This document shows, piece after piece, positions 47,051-59,596 of a stretch of DNA of 64,000 bases. Each line of letters starts with the position of its first letter. Position 1 is the stretch's first letter. The stretch comes from Ignavibacteriota bacterium (GTDB lineage: Bacteria; Bacteroidota; Ignavibacteria; SZUA-365): assembly GCA_016218045.1 (NCBI GenBank), contig JACRFB010000072.1:62001-126000 (forward strand). Direction: 5' to 3'. The notes beneath the pieces were generated by a model that saw nothing but the letters and a program-made list of their open reading frames with translations, was not told the origin of the DNA and did no database searches. The position numbers and the translations under genes were made by a program.

Positions 47051-47090
47051 TTTGTACGAGGAAAGTACAAAACGGGAGTGTTGAGCGCAA
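47051..47090 (-). promoter_or_regulatory. Candidate promoter with overlapping inverted repeat (GEVED T9SS gene)
   Basis: TTGCGC (47085-47090) and TACTTT (47062-47067) are 17 bp apart on the minus strand. A perfect 7-7-7 inverted repeat, TTTGTAC-N7-GTACAAA (47051-47071), covers the -10. The leader to 46857 would be about 200 nt and otherwise shows no gene. The repeat may be an operator or may be chance. Confidence 0.4.
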
Positions 47091-47104
47091 GGTCCGCGGG
47101 AAAT

Positions 47105-47132
47105 AAAAAAGGCCCGCCGAAAGGCGGGCCTT
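47105..47132 (-). terminator. Intrinsic terminator of the large T9SS gene
   Basis: The minus-strand RNA forms a perfect 10-bp stem (AAGGCCCGCC/GGCGGGCCTT, loop TTTC) that runs into a U tract, 19 bp after the stop at 47152. Confidence 0.92.
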
Positions 47133-47151
47133 GTGTTGGAACGCGGGGCGT

Positions 47152-50100
47152 TTACTTCGCGAGAAGCATCCGCTTCGTGTCGGAGAAGGAATCGGCCGTG
47201 AGGCGGTACATGTAGCTGCCGCTCGGGAGCGCCGAAGCGTCGAACGGCACGCTGTATGCGCCTGCCTGCATGGTTTCGTTCACGAGCACGGCCACTTCGT
47301 CGCCAAGACTGTTGTACACAGTCAGCTTCACGTGTGACTCTTCAGCCACGGAGAAGTCGATCTTGGTGGTCGGATTGAACGGGTTCGGATAGTTCTGGCC
47401 GAGAGCAAATGCGACAGGCATGTCGGCGCCCTGCTTCGGTACCCAGTTGTGCGCGAGGCAATGGTTGCCCGCGATGTTGGTCGGATTGTACCCGGCGCCC
47501 TTCACATAGTACATGTTCGGGAAGGATGTCGAGGTTATGCCCGAGGTCGGATCCTGCCACGAACCGCCGGAAACGAGCTGGCGGATGTTGCGGAGCTTCG
47601 CAGGAGCAGTCACACCGCCCATGGCGGCTTCCGTATCGGTGTAGTACCAGTCGATATCGGCTGTCCAACCCGTGCCGCCCGCGGTGACGTTGAAGTAGCG
47701 GTCGACGTAGCGATAGCGCGCGATGCCCGCCGGGAGCATACCCGGGAAGGCCTCGATGCACATGCTGGGGATGGCGCCCGAAGTAACCGTCACTGCCGCG
47801 AACGGAAGGTTGGTCTTCGGATCGAGGAAGAGGTACGGCTGCGGACGAACGGTGAGGTTCGTCTGGCATGCGCGCAGGCTGCCCGCGGCGCCGGGAACGC
47901 CGGAGCCGGCATCCATGACGGTGAGCTGCACTGTGACAGGATACACTTCGTTGGTGGCCTTGATGCCCGCGGGATACTGCGAGTTGTACAACGACCCATA
48001 CATAAGGAGCTGGCCGGTGTAGGTGCCGGGCAGAAGGTTGGTCGGATCCACTTCAAGGGAGAAGGTCTGGAGCTGACGCGGACGTGCCGGGTTGAACGGA
48101 TTCGTCGCAAGATACTGCGTCGGATTCGCGATGGACTTCGTCACTTTAAGCCACGACGTCGATGTTGTGACATCCCAGAGGAAGTCGCCCGGTGCACCGT
48201 AGTTGTAGGTCGTGCTGACCACTTCGTACGTCTTCACGATCTTGCCCGGCTTCTTGTAGATCGCGAGGACCTGCAGCGGAATTGCCGGGTTGTCGACATG
48301 CTGGCCGTTCGGTGTGCCAGGCAGGCCGTAGCCAATTTTCGGCGGAGGAGTCGGGTTGACATCGAGGATGATGTCATCGATTCCGATACCGCCACCATTG
48401 GTGATGGGCGCGTAGATGTGCCATGCGAGATAATAATTGGATGCACCCGCCGGATCCGTGTTGAAAAACGGCGCCACTCCGCCTATCGGGCCGATGGCAT
48501 CAGTCCATGTAGCCGAGACCGGCACGCTCCACGTGTGGAGCACGGTCATCTGTGCCGGATTTGCGGTCTTGCCGTAAAGAAGGCGGATGTTTGTATTGCC
48601 AACCTGGCCACGGTATTTGAAGCGCACGCGGTAGCTTGAACCGGCCTGAAGCAGCGCCGGCGGGCTGATCATGTAATCATCGGGATTGACATCGTTCGCG
48701 GTGTTCAAATAAGTTGCCCAGGCGGCGATGAAAGGCCTATCCCACGTAGAGATCAGCCACGGGTTCGGACCGCCGTTGTTGATGCTTGTCCAACCCGTGC
48801 GGAAGCCGTTCGGGTTGTTCGCGTTGTTCAGACCTTCGAAGTCCTCGAAGCCGTAGACGTCCACCGGCTGCACGTTCATCGTGTATGCCTTGGAGTCGTT
48901 GCCGGCAGCCATGTCACCTGTGTAGAATGCCTTCACGTACACCACCACCGGGCCGAGTGCGGTCGGTGTGAACGGTGTCGCGAAGTTGGCGGTGTACTGG
49001 CCGCCCGCCCAGGTCGGGGTGAAGGTCTGCGACACGCCGTCAGCGGCGGAAGCAGGCATGGAGCCGACCTTATAGGTAAGGGTGATCGACGTCGGCGGAG
49101 TTTCCCAGCCGTTCGTGCGAACCACTGCAGACACCGGATGCGACTGATTGATCACCTGCGCCCAGCGATCCGTCGCATAGCTGACGTTCGCGGACACAAC
49201 TTCGATGTCCTTCTGCGGGAAGTTTCCGACGGCAACGTCGTCGATTCCCCAGCCCGCGTAATACACGGAGCCGTCGCTGCAGAAATAGAAGCGGAGAAGC
49301 ACACACGCCTGGCCTGCAAGACCAGTAAGGGTGTGCACCGAGCGCTTCCAACTCGTGGTGTAGGTTCCGACCCATACGGGCTGGCCGTTGGACGAGTACA
49401 CGCTTCCCGCGTCGTACCAGTTCACGCCATTCGGCGAGGCCACCGTTCCGAGTGTGGTCCAGGTTACACCGCCGTTCGTGGAATACTCCACGCGACCGCC
49501 GTCATACGAGCCTTCGGTCTGATACTTGTGATTGAGTACCAGCACGGGGTCCTGTACGAGGCCCGTAAAATTGAGCGGAGGGAACTGCGCCCACGACTGT
49601 GCGCCATCGGAATAGACATAGGAAGGTGTTTTCTGACACAGAAGTGCGTTGGGCGTGGAAAGCGCTGTCGGTCCGATCGCGCCGCCGGGAACACCAACGC
49701 GCCAATCACCAACCTGCGAGCCGCCGAATGTCCAGGCGCCCTGGCCGAGATCGAAGTTTTCCGAGTACGGCAGACTGCCGGGCACGGTGTATTTCATGAC
49801 CGTCGCCGGAGGAGTCGAACCTGGAGCGGGGCTGTTGCCACTGCCGCCCGCTGGATAAGTCGCAACAATCGGGGTTCCGTTTGCATCAGCGGCGCCGATG
49901 TACCAGGAGATCTGATCACCCGCAGCAACACCACCGACATTGGCGTGGTTGATTGTATAGGTGTACGTGGTACCAACAACCGAGGTCGGAGTGGAATACG
50001 TCCAACTGCCGGAATTCTTCTTGTACCAGATCGCCGAGGCACTGATGCCGACAGGCGAGAAGAGCGTGGCGACCACGGTCTGATTCGCTGTGGTGGCGCA

Positions 50101-50742
50101 ACCCTGCGGCGATGACGTCACGGTGATGGCGGGCGGACCCGTCGTCTGGAAGACAAGCTGGATATTCGGCCTGCTGTAGTCCGAATAGAGATATGTCGGC
50201 ATCGATCCGTCCTGCGCGGCAGCGCGGTGCAGCGTTGTGCCTGTGCTCGAGTAGCGGAAATAGGCATACGGATAGTAGTACGTGTTGTCTTCACGGACAG
50301 CGCGCACGAGGAGATTGCCGCCGCTATAGTAGAACGAAGAAGGCAGCGTGAAATTCAGCCATCCGGTAGTGCCGAGTGAGGGCAGGTTACCTGACCACAC
50401 CAGCGTCCCTGTCGGAGTCCAGTTGCCGGACGACAGAGATGTGGCGGAAGTATTCTCAAGATAAATCTTTAACGTCCCGCCGTAATACGACGAAGACGTG
50501 CCGATGTACCAGCGCACGTTGGAGATGTAATAACCAGCAGCGGCAGACCATCCTCCGCCCGTGAGGTCGGAATTGGTGTAGATCGTCTCGTCCGCGCAGT
50601 TCATCCAATACGTGTCGATCGGGTACGCCTGCGTCGAGGTACCCGTTCCGACCGTGACAGTTGTCTGCGCATGCGCGGAGACCATGCCAATGATCAGGAA
50701 GAGCACAGCGGCCAGCGCTGAGATCGCGTAGCGTTTCCTCAT
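47152..50742 (-). CDS. Large T9SS-exported multidomain surface protein
   Basis: The 1196-residue protein starts with a signal peptide (L-A-A-V-L-F-L-I-I-G-M-V-S-A-H-A-Q). Several beta-sandwich segments follow: an N-terminal one with many Tyr/Ser/Gly, a region beginning L-P-Y-S-E-N-F-D (about 335) typical of MAM/jelly-roll domains in this group, and a second with E-D-F-E-G-L-N-N (about 635). The last ~85 residues are a type A sorting domain (N-Y-P-N-P-F-N-P-T-T-K-I near 1115). AAAGGAG lies 12 nt before the ATG. No enzyme motif is visible; a cell-surface or matrix role is inferred. Confidence 0.85.
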   Translation of the reverse strand: MRKRYAISALAAVLFLIIGMVSAHAQTTVTVGTGTSTQAYPIDTYWMNCADETIYTNSDLTGGGWSAAAGYYISNVRWYIGTSSSYYGGTLKIYLENTSATSLSSGNWTPTGTLVWSGNLPSLGTTGWLNFTLPSSFYYSGGNLLVRAVREDNTYYYPYAYFRYSSTGTTLHRAAAQDGSMPTYLYSDYSRPNIQLVFQTTGPPAITVTSSPQGCATTANQTVVATLFSPVGISASAIWYKKNSGSWTYSTPTSVVGTTYTYTINHANVGGVAAGDQISWYIGAADANGTPIVATYPAGGSGNSPAPGSTPPATVMKYTVPGSLPYSENFDLGQGAWTFGGSQVGDWRVGVPGGAIGPTALSTPNALLCQKTPSYVYSDGAQSWAQFPPLNFTGLVQDPVLVLNHKYQTEGSYDGGRVEYSTNGGVTWTTLGTVASPNGVNWYDAGSVYSSNGQPVWVGTYTTSWKRSVHTLTGLAGQACVLLRFYFCSDGSVYYAGWGIDDVAVGNFPQKDIEVVSANVSYATDRWAQVINQSHPVSAVVRTNGWETPPTSITLTYKVGSMPASAADGVSQTFTPTWAGGQYTANFATPFTPTALGPVVVYVKAFYTGDMAAGNDSKAYTMNVQPVDVYGFEDFEGLNNANNPNGFRTGWTSINNGGPNPWLISTWDRPFIAAWATYLNTANDVNPDDYMISPPALLQAGSSYRVRFKYRGQVGNTNIRLLYGKTANPAQMTVLHTWSVPVSATWTDAIGPIGGVAPFFNTDPAGASNYYLAWHIYAPITNGGGIGIDDIILDVNPTPPPKIGYGLPGTPNGQHVDNPAIPLQVLAIYKKPGKIVKTYEVVSTTYNYGAPGDFLWDVTTSTSWLKVTKSIANPTQYLATNPFNPARPRQLQTFSLEVDPTNLLPGTYTGQLLMYGSLYNSQYPAGIKATNEVYPVTVQLTVMDAGSGVPGAAGSLRACQTNLTVRPQPYLFLDPKTNLPFAAVTVTSGAIPSMCIEAFPGMLPAGIARYRYVDRYFNVTAGGTGWTADIDWYYTDTEAAMGGVTAPAKLRNIRQLVSGGSWQDPTSGITSTSFPNMYYVKGAGYNPTNIAGNHCLAHNWVPKQGADMPVAFALGQNYPNPFNPTTKIDFSVAEESHVKLTVYNSLGDEVAVLVNETMQAGAYSVPFDASALPSGSYMYRLTADSFSDTKRMLLAK

Positions 50743-50906
50743 GGCGAGCAGCTCCTTTGAGTTGTGAGAAATGGTGATGAGTAATGTGGTATCGGAATCG
50801 TCGGAAAGATCAATGCCGAATATCTGCCTGTGAAAAAGCAGTCAAACGATCGTCGAAATACGTGAGGCAGTCCGGAACGGGCGTGACAATACGATCTAGT
50901 ACGGGG

Positions 50907-50935
50907 AATCTACGAGATGTGCGAAAGACTTGCAA
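50907..50935 (-). promoter_or_regulatory. Promoter of the large T9SS gene
   Basis: TTGCAA (50930-50935) and TAGATT (50907-50912) are separated by 17 bp on the minus strand. Transcription from about 50900 would give a long leader of about 155 nt; a second weaker TTGACT lies inside it near 50850. Confidence 0.5.
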
Positions 50936-50965
50936 GCGGAATTCGGAGAAATACTCGATGTGCGG

Positions 50966-50997
50966 AAAGGGCGAAAACGTGTGTATTCGCCCCTTTT
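50966..50997 (-). terminator. Stem-loop after hutU
   Basis: A 10-bp stem (AAAGGGCGAA arm with one bulged base in the partner) lies 14 bp after the hutU stop. Its 3' arm ends in CCCUUU on the minus strand, but no longer U run follows, so it would be a weak terminator. Confidence 0.4.
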
Positions 50998-51010
50998 ACG
51001 GCGCATTAAA

Positions 51011-52678
<1,668 letters not shown>

Positions 52679-52690
52679 GATGGTGTTTCC

Positions 52691-52738
52691 GTGTGAAGGC
52701 GTAAAGGCGTAAAGGGGTAAAGGGGTGAAGGCGTGAGA
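52691..52738. repeat. Octamer tandem array in the hutU leader
   Basis: Six 8-bp units of consensus G(C/G)GTRAAG stand head to tail, beginning 12 bp upstream of the hutU start codon. On the minus strand the leader is therefore a run of CTTTACGC-like units. Read as protein it gives the [11 protein letters not shown] kind of string. Confidence 0.85.
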
Positions 52739-52758
52739 ATGGACAGGATGATGTGGAG

Positions 52759-55026
52759 TCAGGGAGTGGAGAGTTGCTGCAGCAAGGCCTGGCCCTGACG
52801 GGTGAGCGCATCGCGTTGGGCGGAGGATCCGAAGACGCGCCAGCCATCGGGTGTGGCAAGGAAACGCTGCACATGTGCTATCGCGTCGTTGCGATAGGCG
52901 GCACCGAGGCGCTGCTCGGATTCGGCAAGGTACAGGTACGGCAATGTGAAGGCCGTATCGAGCCGCACGGCAAGGAGAAGCGCGTCGCGGGCCGGCGCGT
53001 GGAGATTCAGACTTGCGAGTCCGATTCCCGCATAGGCCGCGAGTGTGGGGCTGCTGCGCAGCGCCCGTGCGCCGCGCAGAAACGCGTCGGCGTCGGCGAT
53101 GACGCCCGTGCGTGCCGCTTCGAGCTGCGCGCGCACGAGGGCGAGGACCGGGGAGGCCGGCAGCATCGCCGCAAAGCGGCTGTACTGCCCTTCGACATAG
53201 GCGTCGTCGAATCCCCACTGCGGCGGGAGACTGCGGCATTGGAGTATACTCTCGCCCGCAAGCTCGATGTACTCGTCGAGCCGGCCTGCGTATGTGGAGT
53301 CGACACCGGCCGCCTGCATCGCCGTGATTTTCTCCGCGGTGCGGTCGAAAAGCCAGTCGTAGTTGCCCCGCTTGTCGGCCACGGCCGCGTCCTTGATCGT
53401 GCGCAGTGCGAGTTCCTTGTAGTCCTCGGGATATCCGACCATCTCGATTTTTTTCTTCACCGCCCAGATCGCATTCGCGACATCACCCGTGGAATGGAAA
53501 TACTTGAGCATGTGCTCGTACCCGTTCAGGGCGTAGTCGCCCGCCACATGTGTGTCGTCGAGCGCCAGCACGGCCTTTGCGCGCGCCACCGAGGAGGGAA
53601 CGGAGATGTTCACCCACAACCACGGCAGCACGGCCGCGAAGGAACCCGCCGCCGCATACACGAGCACGGCGCGGCGCCGGTCGGCCGGCGTCCGGCGGGC
53701 AAGCGTCAGGACGAGGAACACGCAGGCGAGGCCGAGCCCCGCGTTGATGTCCCAGTCGCGGGCCATGCCGAAACCCATATTGCCGAAGAAGGCCAGGAAG
53801 CTCATGAAGATCACGTTCGCCAGCGCGGCAAGAACGTCCGGCGCGCGGAAGTTCTCGCGGCCGGTCAGAAACGCGACGGCGAAACACAGCGGCGCGGCGA
53901 GCAGCCAGGCGTAGTTCACGGCGTCGATCAGGTGCCACGACGAGAGCAGTGTGTATGATTGCACCGCGCCCTCTTTGCCGAACGGATACAGCGACAGGAC
54001 CACGCGGCTGCCGTGCGTGTGTATGCCGAGCGCGAAGTACGCCACCGCGCCCGCGGCGAGTGCAAGTCCGGTGAAGACGAGCAGCGACTTCAGTGTGACG
54101 AGCCGCTCGAGGGCGCCCCTTCCTGACCGCGCCAGGATCACAAGCACCAGCGAGGGCAGCGCGACCGCGGCCATAAAATGGAAACACGCCGCGAGCACGA
54201 GCGCTGCGGCCGCGGCCGCGATCGAACCGCCGCGCGCCGCGCGCGCAAGCAGCATGAAGTACAATCCGATGGACGCGTAATGCAGCGTGTAATACTCCAC
54301 GTATCCGAAGAAGAACAGAACGCCTGGAGCGGAGAGAATCACGACAAAGGCCGCCGCGCGCTCTTCTGCGGTTTCAAAAAAATCGCGGGCCGCGGTGAAG
54401 GCCACCACGACAAAGCCGGCGCCAGCCGCTGCGGCGGTGGTCCAAAACGCGAACTGCGGATTCGCGAGCGGCGATTCGGATCCCGATGCGGCATCAAATG
54501 CGAAGCGGGCAAGCTGGGCCACGATCCATCCTGTGCCCGGCGCCGATCCCTTCGAGTACAGCACACTGTCGGAGCCCTGGAGCCCGTGAATGTACCTGTA
54601 GATTTCCGCGAGATACACCGCGCCGTCGCCGAGGAAATATGTGTGCATGCGGAAGACCCAGAACAGCACTCCCGCCCCCAGCGTGGCGAGAATCGCGCGC
54701 GGGAACAGGCCTGTCGCGCCGTCATCCGCCGTGCGCGGTTTTGCGCCGAAAAGCAGTCGGCCGACGGCGGCTGCCATCGGAAGGATAAACGGCGTGCACA
54801 GAAGCAGCGAAATGCCCAGCAGACCCCACGCCGCCCACGATGGGAGGTAGGCCGCGTGATTGAGTCCCCACACGCGCTCGTCAGGAAAGAACGATGCGGC
54901 AAAGCGTGCCACGGCGGGCACGGCAAAGAGACCGCCGAGAAGCGCCGCGTTCCTCGGGCGAGGAGCAGTCCCCGGGGATTGCGGACGGACACGCTGCGAC
55001 GCGGAGGCGCTGGAAACCCTGGCCAT
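52759..55026 (-). CDS. Polytopic membrane protein, possible GT-C-type glycosyltransferase
   Basis: The ATG at 55026 gives a 755-residue protein. About 11-12 hydrophobic segments cover residues 30 to about 500, with a long first external loop containing [12 protein letters not shown], an acidic pattern reminiscent of GT-C glycosyltransferases. The last ~250 residues are soluble and helical, rich in Ala/Leu/Arg, resembling tetratricopeptide-like repeats ([26 protein letters not shown]). Its start overlaps the stop of the eIF2B-like gene in TAATG. I do not recognise a named family; lipid-linked sugar transfer is only a suggestion. Confidence 0.7.
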   Translation of the reverse strand: MARVSSASASQRVRPQSPGTAPRPRNAALLGGLFAVPAVARFAASFFPDERVWGLNHAAYLPSWAAWGLLGISLLLCTPFILPMAAAVGRLLFGAKPRTADDGATGLFPRAILATLGAGVLFWVFRMHTYFLGDGAVYLAEIYRYIHGLQGSDSVLYSKGSAPGTGWIVAQLARFAFDAASGSESPLANPQFAFWTTAAAAGAGFVVVAFTAARDFFETAEERAAAFVVILSAPGVLFFFGYVEYYTLHYASIGLYFMLLARAARGGSIAAAAAALVLAACFHFMAAVALPSLVLVILARSGRGALERLVTLKSLLVFTGLALAAGAVAYFALGIHTHGSRVVLSLYPFGKEGAVQSYTLLSSWHLIDAVNYAWLLAAPLCFAVAFLTGRENFRAPDVLAALANVIFMSFLAFFGNMGFGMARDWDINAGLGLACVFLVLTLARRTPADRRRAVLVYAAAGSFAAVLPWLWVNISVPSSVARAKAVLALDDTHVAGDYALNGYEHMLKYFHSTGDVANAIWAVKKKIEMVGYPEDYKELALRTIKDAAVADKRGNYDWLFDRTAEKITAMQAAGVDSTYAGRLDEYIELAGESILQCRSLPPQWGFDDAYVEGQYSRFAAMLPASPVLALVRAQLEAARTGVIADADAFLRGARALRSSPTLAAYAGIGLASLNLHAPARDALLLAVRLDTAFTLPYLYLAESEQRLGAAYRNDAIAHVQRFLATPDGWRVFGSSAQRDALTRQGQALLQQLSTP

Positions 55027-55880
55027 TACTCTCCCGCGATGCCGGAAATTTTTTCCGGTGTAAATATTCCGCGCTCGGTGATAAACGCTGTCACGAGATC
55101 GATGGGCGTCCACTCGAAGTATTTATTCACGACGGTGAACGTGTCCTTCTTCTGCTTTGTCACAATGTCGGAATCGGGACTTTCTTCCACCGGAATGTGC
55201 TCGCGCAACTGCGGCGAGAACTTGAGCGAATCACAGAGCACGTACAGCGGCACTTCATAGGTGCGGCAGCACAGGGCAAGCGGAAAGGTGCCGGTCTTGT
55301 TGAGCAGGAAGCCGTCGGCGCTCACACAGTCGGCGCCGACCACGGCGCAATTGCTCTGTGTCACCGCCTCGCCCATCGCGGCATCGACATACAGCGAGGC
55401 GCGGGCGATGCCGTTGAATTCGCGCAGTGTCTTGTGGCCCTCGAGCATGGGCCTCGCCTCGAGCACCGCGAGATGCTCCAGGCGCCCCAGCTCCGAAAGA
55501 CGTCGCAATGCGAGCAGCACGGTACCGCTTCTGCTTATCGTCAGCACGCGCACCGGGGTGCGGAAGAGACTGAGGAACGAGCGTGAGATTTCCTCCGCCG
55601 ATTCATCGAGAATCTGTTTGAGCGATGTCAGAAAACCAAGGGCAACGGCGTTGTCGCCGTCCGCCCGCAGGAGCGGAAGAAACTCCTTGCGCAGGATATG
55701 CAGGGTCGCGTGGAACGACGGCATGTTGGACTGCGACTGCTCGAGCAGAGCGAGTCCCTCGCGCAGAACATCGTAGGCCTGGCCGATGACGCAGCTTTCG
55801 CAGACGGCGAGCAGGCGGTGAATGATTTCCGTCGCCCCCGACGTGTGGTCGGAGGCGAGTTCATGAAATTGCGCGAGCAC
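55026..55880 (-). CDS. eIF2B alpha/beta/delta-like protein
   Basis: The 284-residue protein has the C-terminal Rossmann-like region of the eIF2B/MtnA/ribose-1,5-bisphosphate isomerase superfamily: T-I-S-R-S-G-T-V-L, V-L-E-A-R-P-M-L-E-G, V-V-G-A-D-C-V-S-A-D-G-F-L-L-N-K-T-G-T and the late V-N-K-Y-F-E-W-T-P. The H-C-H-S cysteine motif I associate with ribose-1,5-bisphosphate isomerases is replaced by I-S-R-S, so an isomerase role is doubtful. It starts 22 bp after sdhB and overlaps the membrane-protein gene by one base, so it looks co-transcribed with sdhCAB. Confidence 0.8.
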   Translation of the reverse strand: MLAQFHELASDHTSGATEIIHRLLAVCESCVIGQAYDVLREGLALLEQSQSNMPSFHATLHILRKEFLPLLRADGDNAVALGFLTSLKQILDESAEEISRSFLSLFRTPVRVLTISRSGTVLLALRRLSELGRLEHLAVLEARPMLEGHKTLREFNGIARASLYVDAAMGEAVTQSNCAVVGADCVSADGFLLNKTGTFPLALCCRTYEVPLYVLCDSLKFSPQLREHIPVEESPDSDIVTKQKKDTFTVVNKYFEWTPIDLVTAFITERGIFTPEKISGIAGE

Positions 55881-55902
55881 GGATTGCCTCTCGGATCGCT
55901 GC

Positions 55903-56675
55903 CTACATACCTCCGCCGCCGGCCTTCGCTTCGACGTGTGTGAGTTTCGCCTTCAGGTAATCGCGATTCATGAGCGCGATGGCGGAGACGGAAATACCTT
56001 TCGGACACACCGCCTCGCATTCATACAGATTCGTGCAGGCGCCGAATTTCTCGGCGTCCATCGTGGCGACCATGGCAAGGGCGCGCCGCTTCCGCTCGGG
56101 CTGCCCCTGCGGCACATGCGCGTACTGCGAGATCTTGGCCGCCACAAACAGCATGGCGGATCCGTTCTTGCACGCGGCCACGCAGGCACCGCAGCCGATA
56201 CACGCGGCATAGTCCATGGCCTTGTCGGCCATGTCCTTGCCGATGAGGATCGCGTTGGCGTCGGGCACGCCGCCGGTATGCGCCGACACAAATCCGCCGG
56301 CCGCCATGATGCGGTCGAAGGCGCTGCGGTCGACCACGAGGTCACGCAGCACGGGGAAGGCGCGCGCGCGGAACGGCTCGATGTAGATGGCGTCGCCGTC
56401 CTTGAACTTGCGCATGTGAAGCTGGCAGATGGTTGTCGCCTTTTCCGGTCCGTGAGGCACGCCGTTCACGACCAGGGAGCATGTGCCGCAAATGCCTTCG
56501 CGGCAGTCGTGGTCGAAGGCGACTGGATCCTCGCCGTTGAGCATCAGCTTCTCGTTCAGCGTGTCGAGCATTTCGAGAAACGACATATGGTCGGAGATGC
56601 CGTCGATGTCGTACGTGACCATGCGGCCGGTGTCGCCCGCATTTTTCTGGCGCCAGATATGGAGGGTGAGTTTCA

Positions 56676-56676
<1 letters not shown>
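55903..56676 (-). CDS. sdhB: Succinate dehydrogenase/fumarate reductase iron-sulfur subunit
   Basis: The ATG at 56676 overlaps the sdhA stop (TGATG) and has AAGGAG upstream; a GTG one codon earlier is possible. The 257-residue protein has the 2Fe-2S cysteines (58, 63, 66, 84), then [11 protein letters not shown] (159-169) and C...C...C-P (214-224) for the 4Fe-4S and 3Fe-4S clusters. It passes electrons from the flavoprotein to the quinone site in the membrane subunit. Confidence 0.97.
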
Positions 56677-58589
<1,913 letters not shown>

Positions 58590-58590
58590 G

Positions 58591-59286
58591 TCACATCCCT
58601 CCCGCGACAGGCGCGATGATGCCGAGCAGTACGCCCGCCGGCACGGAAATGAAGCCGAGCACGATCAGCGCCGCAAGGGCGATGCTGCCGGTCTGAATAA
58701 TGCCGTTGTATTTCGGATGATTGACGCCGAGCGTCTGGAACGCGCTCATCGTGGCGTGATTGAGATGGAAGCCGAGCAGAACCATCGCCACGATGTACAC
58801 GAGCGAAATCACGATGTTCTGGTAGCCCAATACCACCATGCTGTACACATCCATACGCCCGACACTGTCGCGGAGCGCGGCATAGGCGGGATTCGTGTTT
58901 TTGATCGTGAAGTGCATCAGGTGGTAGGTCACAAACAGCGCGATCGTCACGCCTGATGAGAGCATCGTGCGCGAGAACACCGTCGCCTTCACCCATTCCT
59001 TCTTCTGATACGCGACGGGACGCGCGCTCATGTTCAGGATCTTGAGTCGTATCGAGGTGATGATATGAAGCAGCAGGCACAGAAAGAGCACGCCGCGGAT
59101 GATCCACAATGCGCCGCCGAGGCCCTGCAGGGTCTCCGCGTAATGGTTCATCTTGTCCTGGCCAAGGTACATCTGCGTGTTGCCGAGCATGTGTCCGAAG
59201 AGAAAGAGAACCAGGACCACGCCGGTGGACGCCATCACCACCTTGCTCAGGATCGATGACTTGAGGTAGTTCAGGAATGGAGCCAT
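58591..59286 (-). CDS. sdhC: Succinate dehydrogenase cytochrome b subunit (B-type, diheme)
   Basis: The 231-residue protein has five predicted membrane segments and no SdhD partner, so it is the fused B-type subunit. Histidines in G-H-M-L-G-N, L-L-L-H-I-I, T-Y-H-L-M-H and G-F-H-L-N-H-A are suitably placed to bind two b hemes. It anchors SdhAB and reacts with the quinone. It is the first gene of the operon; AAGG stands 4 nt before the ATG. Confidence 0.94.
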   Translation of the reverse strand: MAPFLNYLKSSILSKVVMASTGVVLVLFLFGHMLGNTQMYLGQDKMNHYAETLQGLGGALWIIRGVLFLCLLLHIITSIRLKILNMSARPVAYQKKEWVKATVFSRTMLSSGVTIALFVTYHLMHFTIKNTNPAYAALRDSVGRMDVYSMVVLGYQNIVISLVYIVAMVLLGFHLNHATMSAFQTLGVNHPKYNGIIQTGSIALAALIVLGFISVPAGVLLGIIAPVAGGM

Positions 59287-59433
59287 AGGACCTTAGTAGG
59301 GGAAGTGTATGATGCGTGCGTTTCGCTCCGTTCGTGTGTGGCGTCGGGACGAGTCGCGGATATTGCGGGCATGAAACGCGGGTGGGATGCTGTGAAACGT
59401 GCTGTCAGGCGCGAAACAGCTTGTGTCCCGCTG

Positions 59434-59462
59434 AAAGTAGCAAACCTGACACGCAGAGGCAA
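59434..59462 (-). promoter_or_regulatory. Candidate promoter of the sdh operon
   Basis: TTGCCT (59457-59462) and TACTTT (59434-59439) are 17 bp apart on the minus strand. The leader to sdhC would be about 140 nt. Confidence 0.4.
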
Positions 59463-59523
59463 ATCCGTCTCCGAGCGGATTTTGTTGTGTGGCGCAGGCG
59501 CGTCGCTCCCGTCATTTTCACCT

Positions 59524-59552
59524 TTGACTCACGCGGCGATTTTCTTTAGTTT
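59524..59552 (+). promoter_or_regulatory. Promoter of the Asp-box T9SS gene
   Basis: TTGACT (59524-59529) and TAGTTT (59547-59552) are 17 bp apart. Initiation near 59560 gives a leader of about 37 nt to the ATG at 59597. Confidence 0.6.
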
Positions 59553-59596
59553 GAACGGTTGTATCGTTGTTGCGTTTCCCCGTGCAAGGAGACAGG

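Larger units (their letters stand above)
59287..59596. promoter_or_regulatory. Divergent control region between sdhC and the Asp-box T9SS gene
   Basis: This 310-bp stretch holds no convincing gene. It contains the two divergent candidate promoters listed separately and a hairpin AAATCCG-N8-CGGATTT (59461-59482) followed by TTGTTG on the plus strand. Short frames across it lack family resemblance. Confidence 0.6.
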
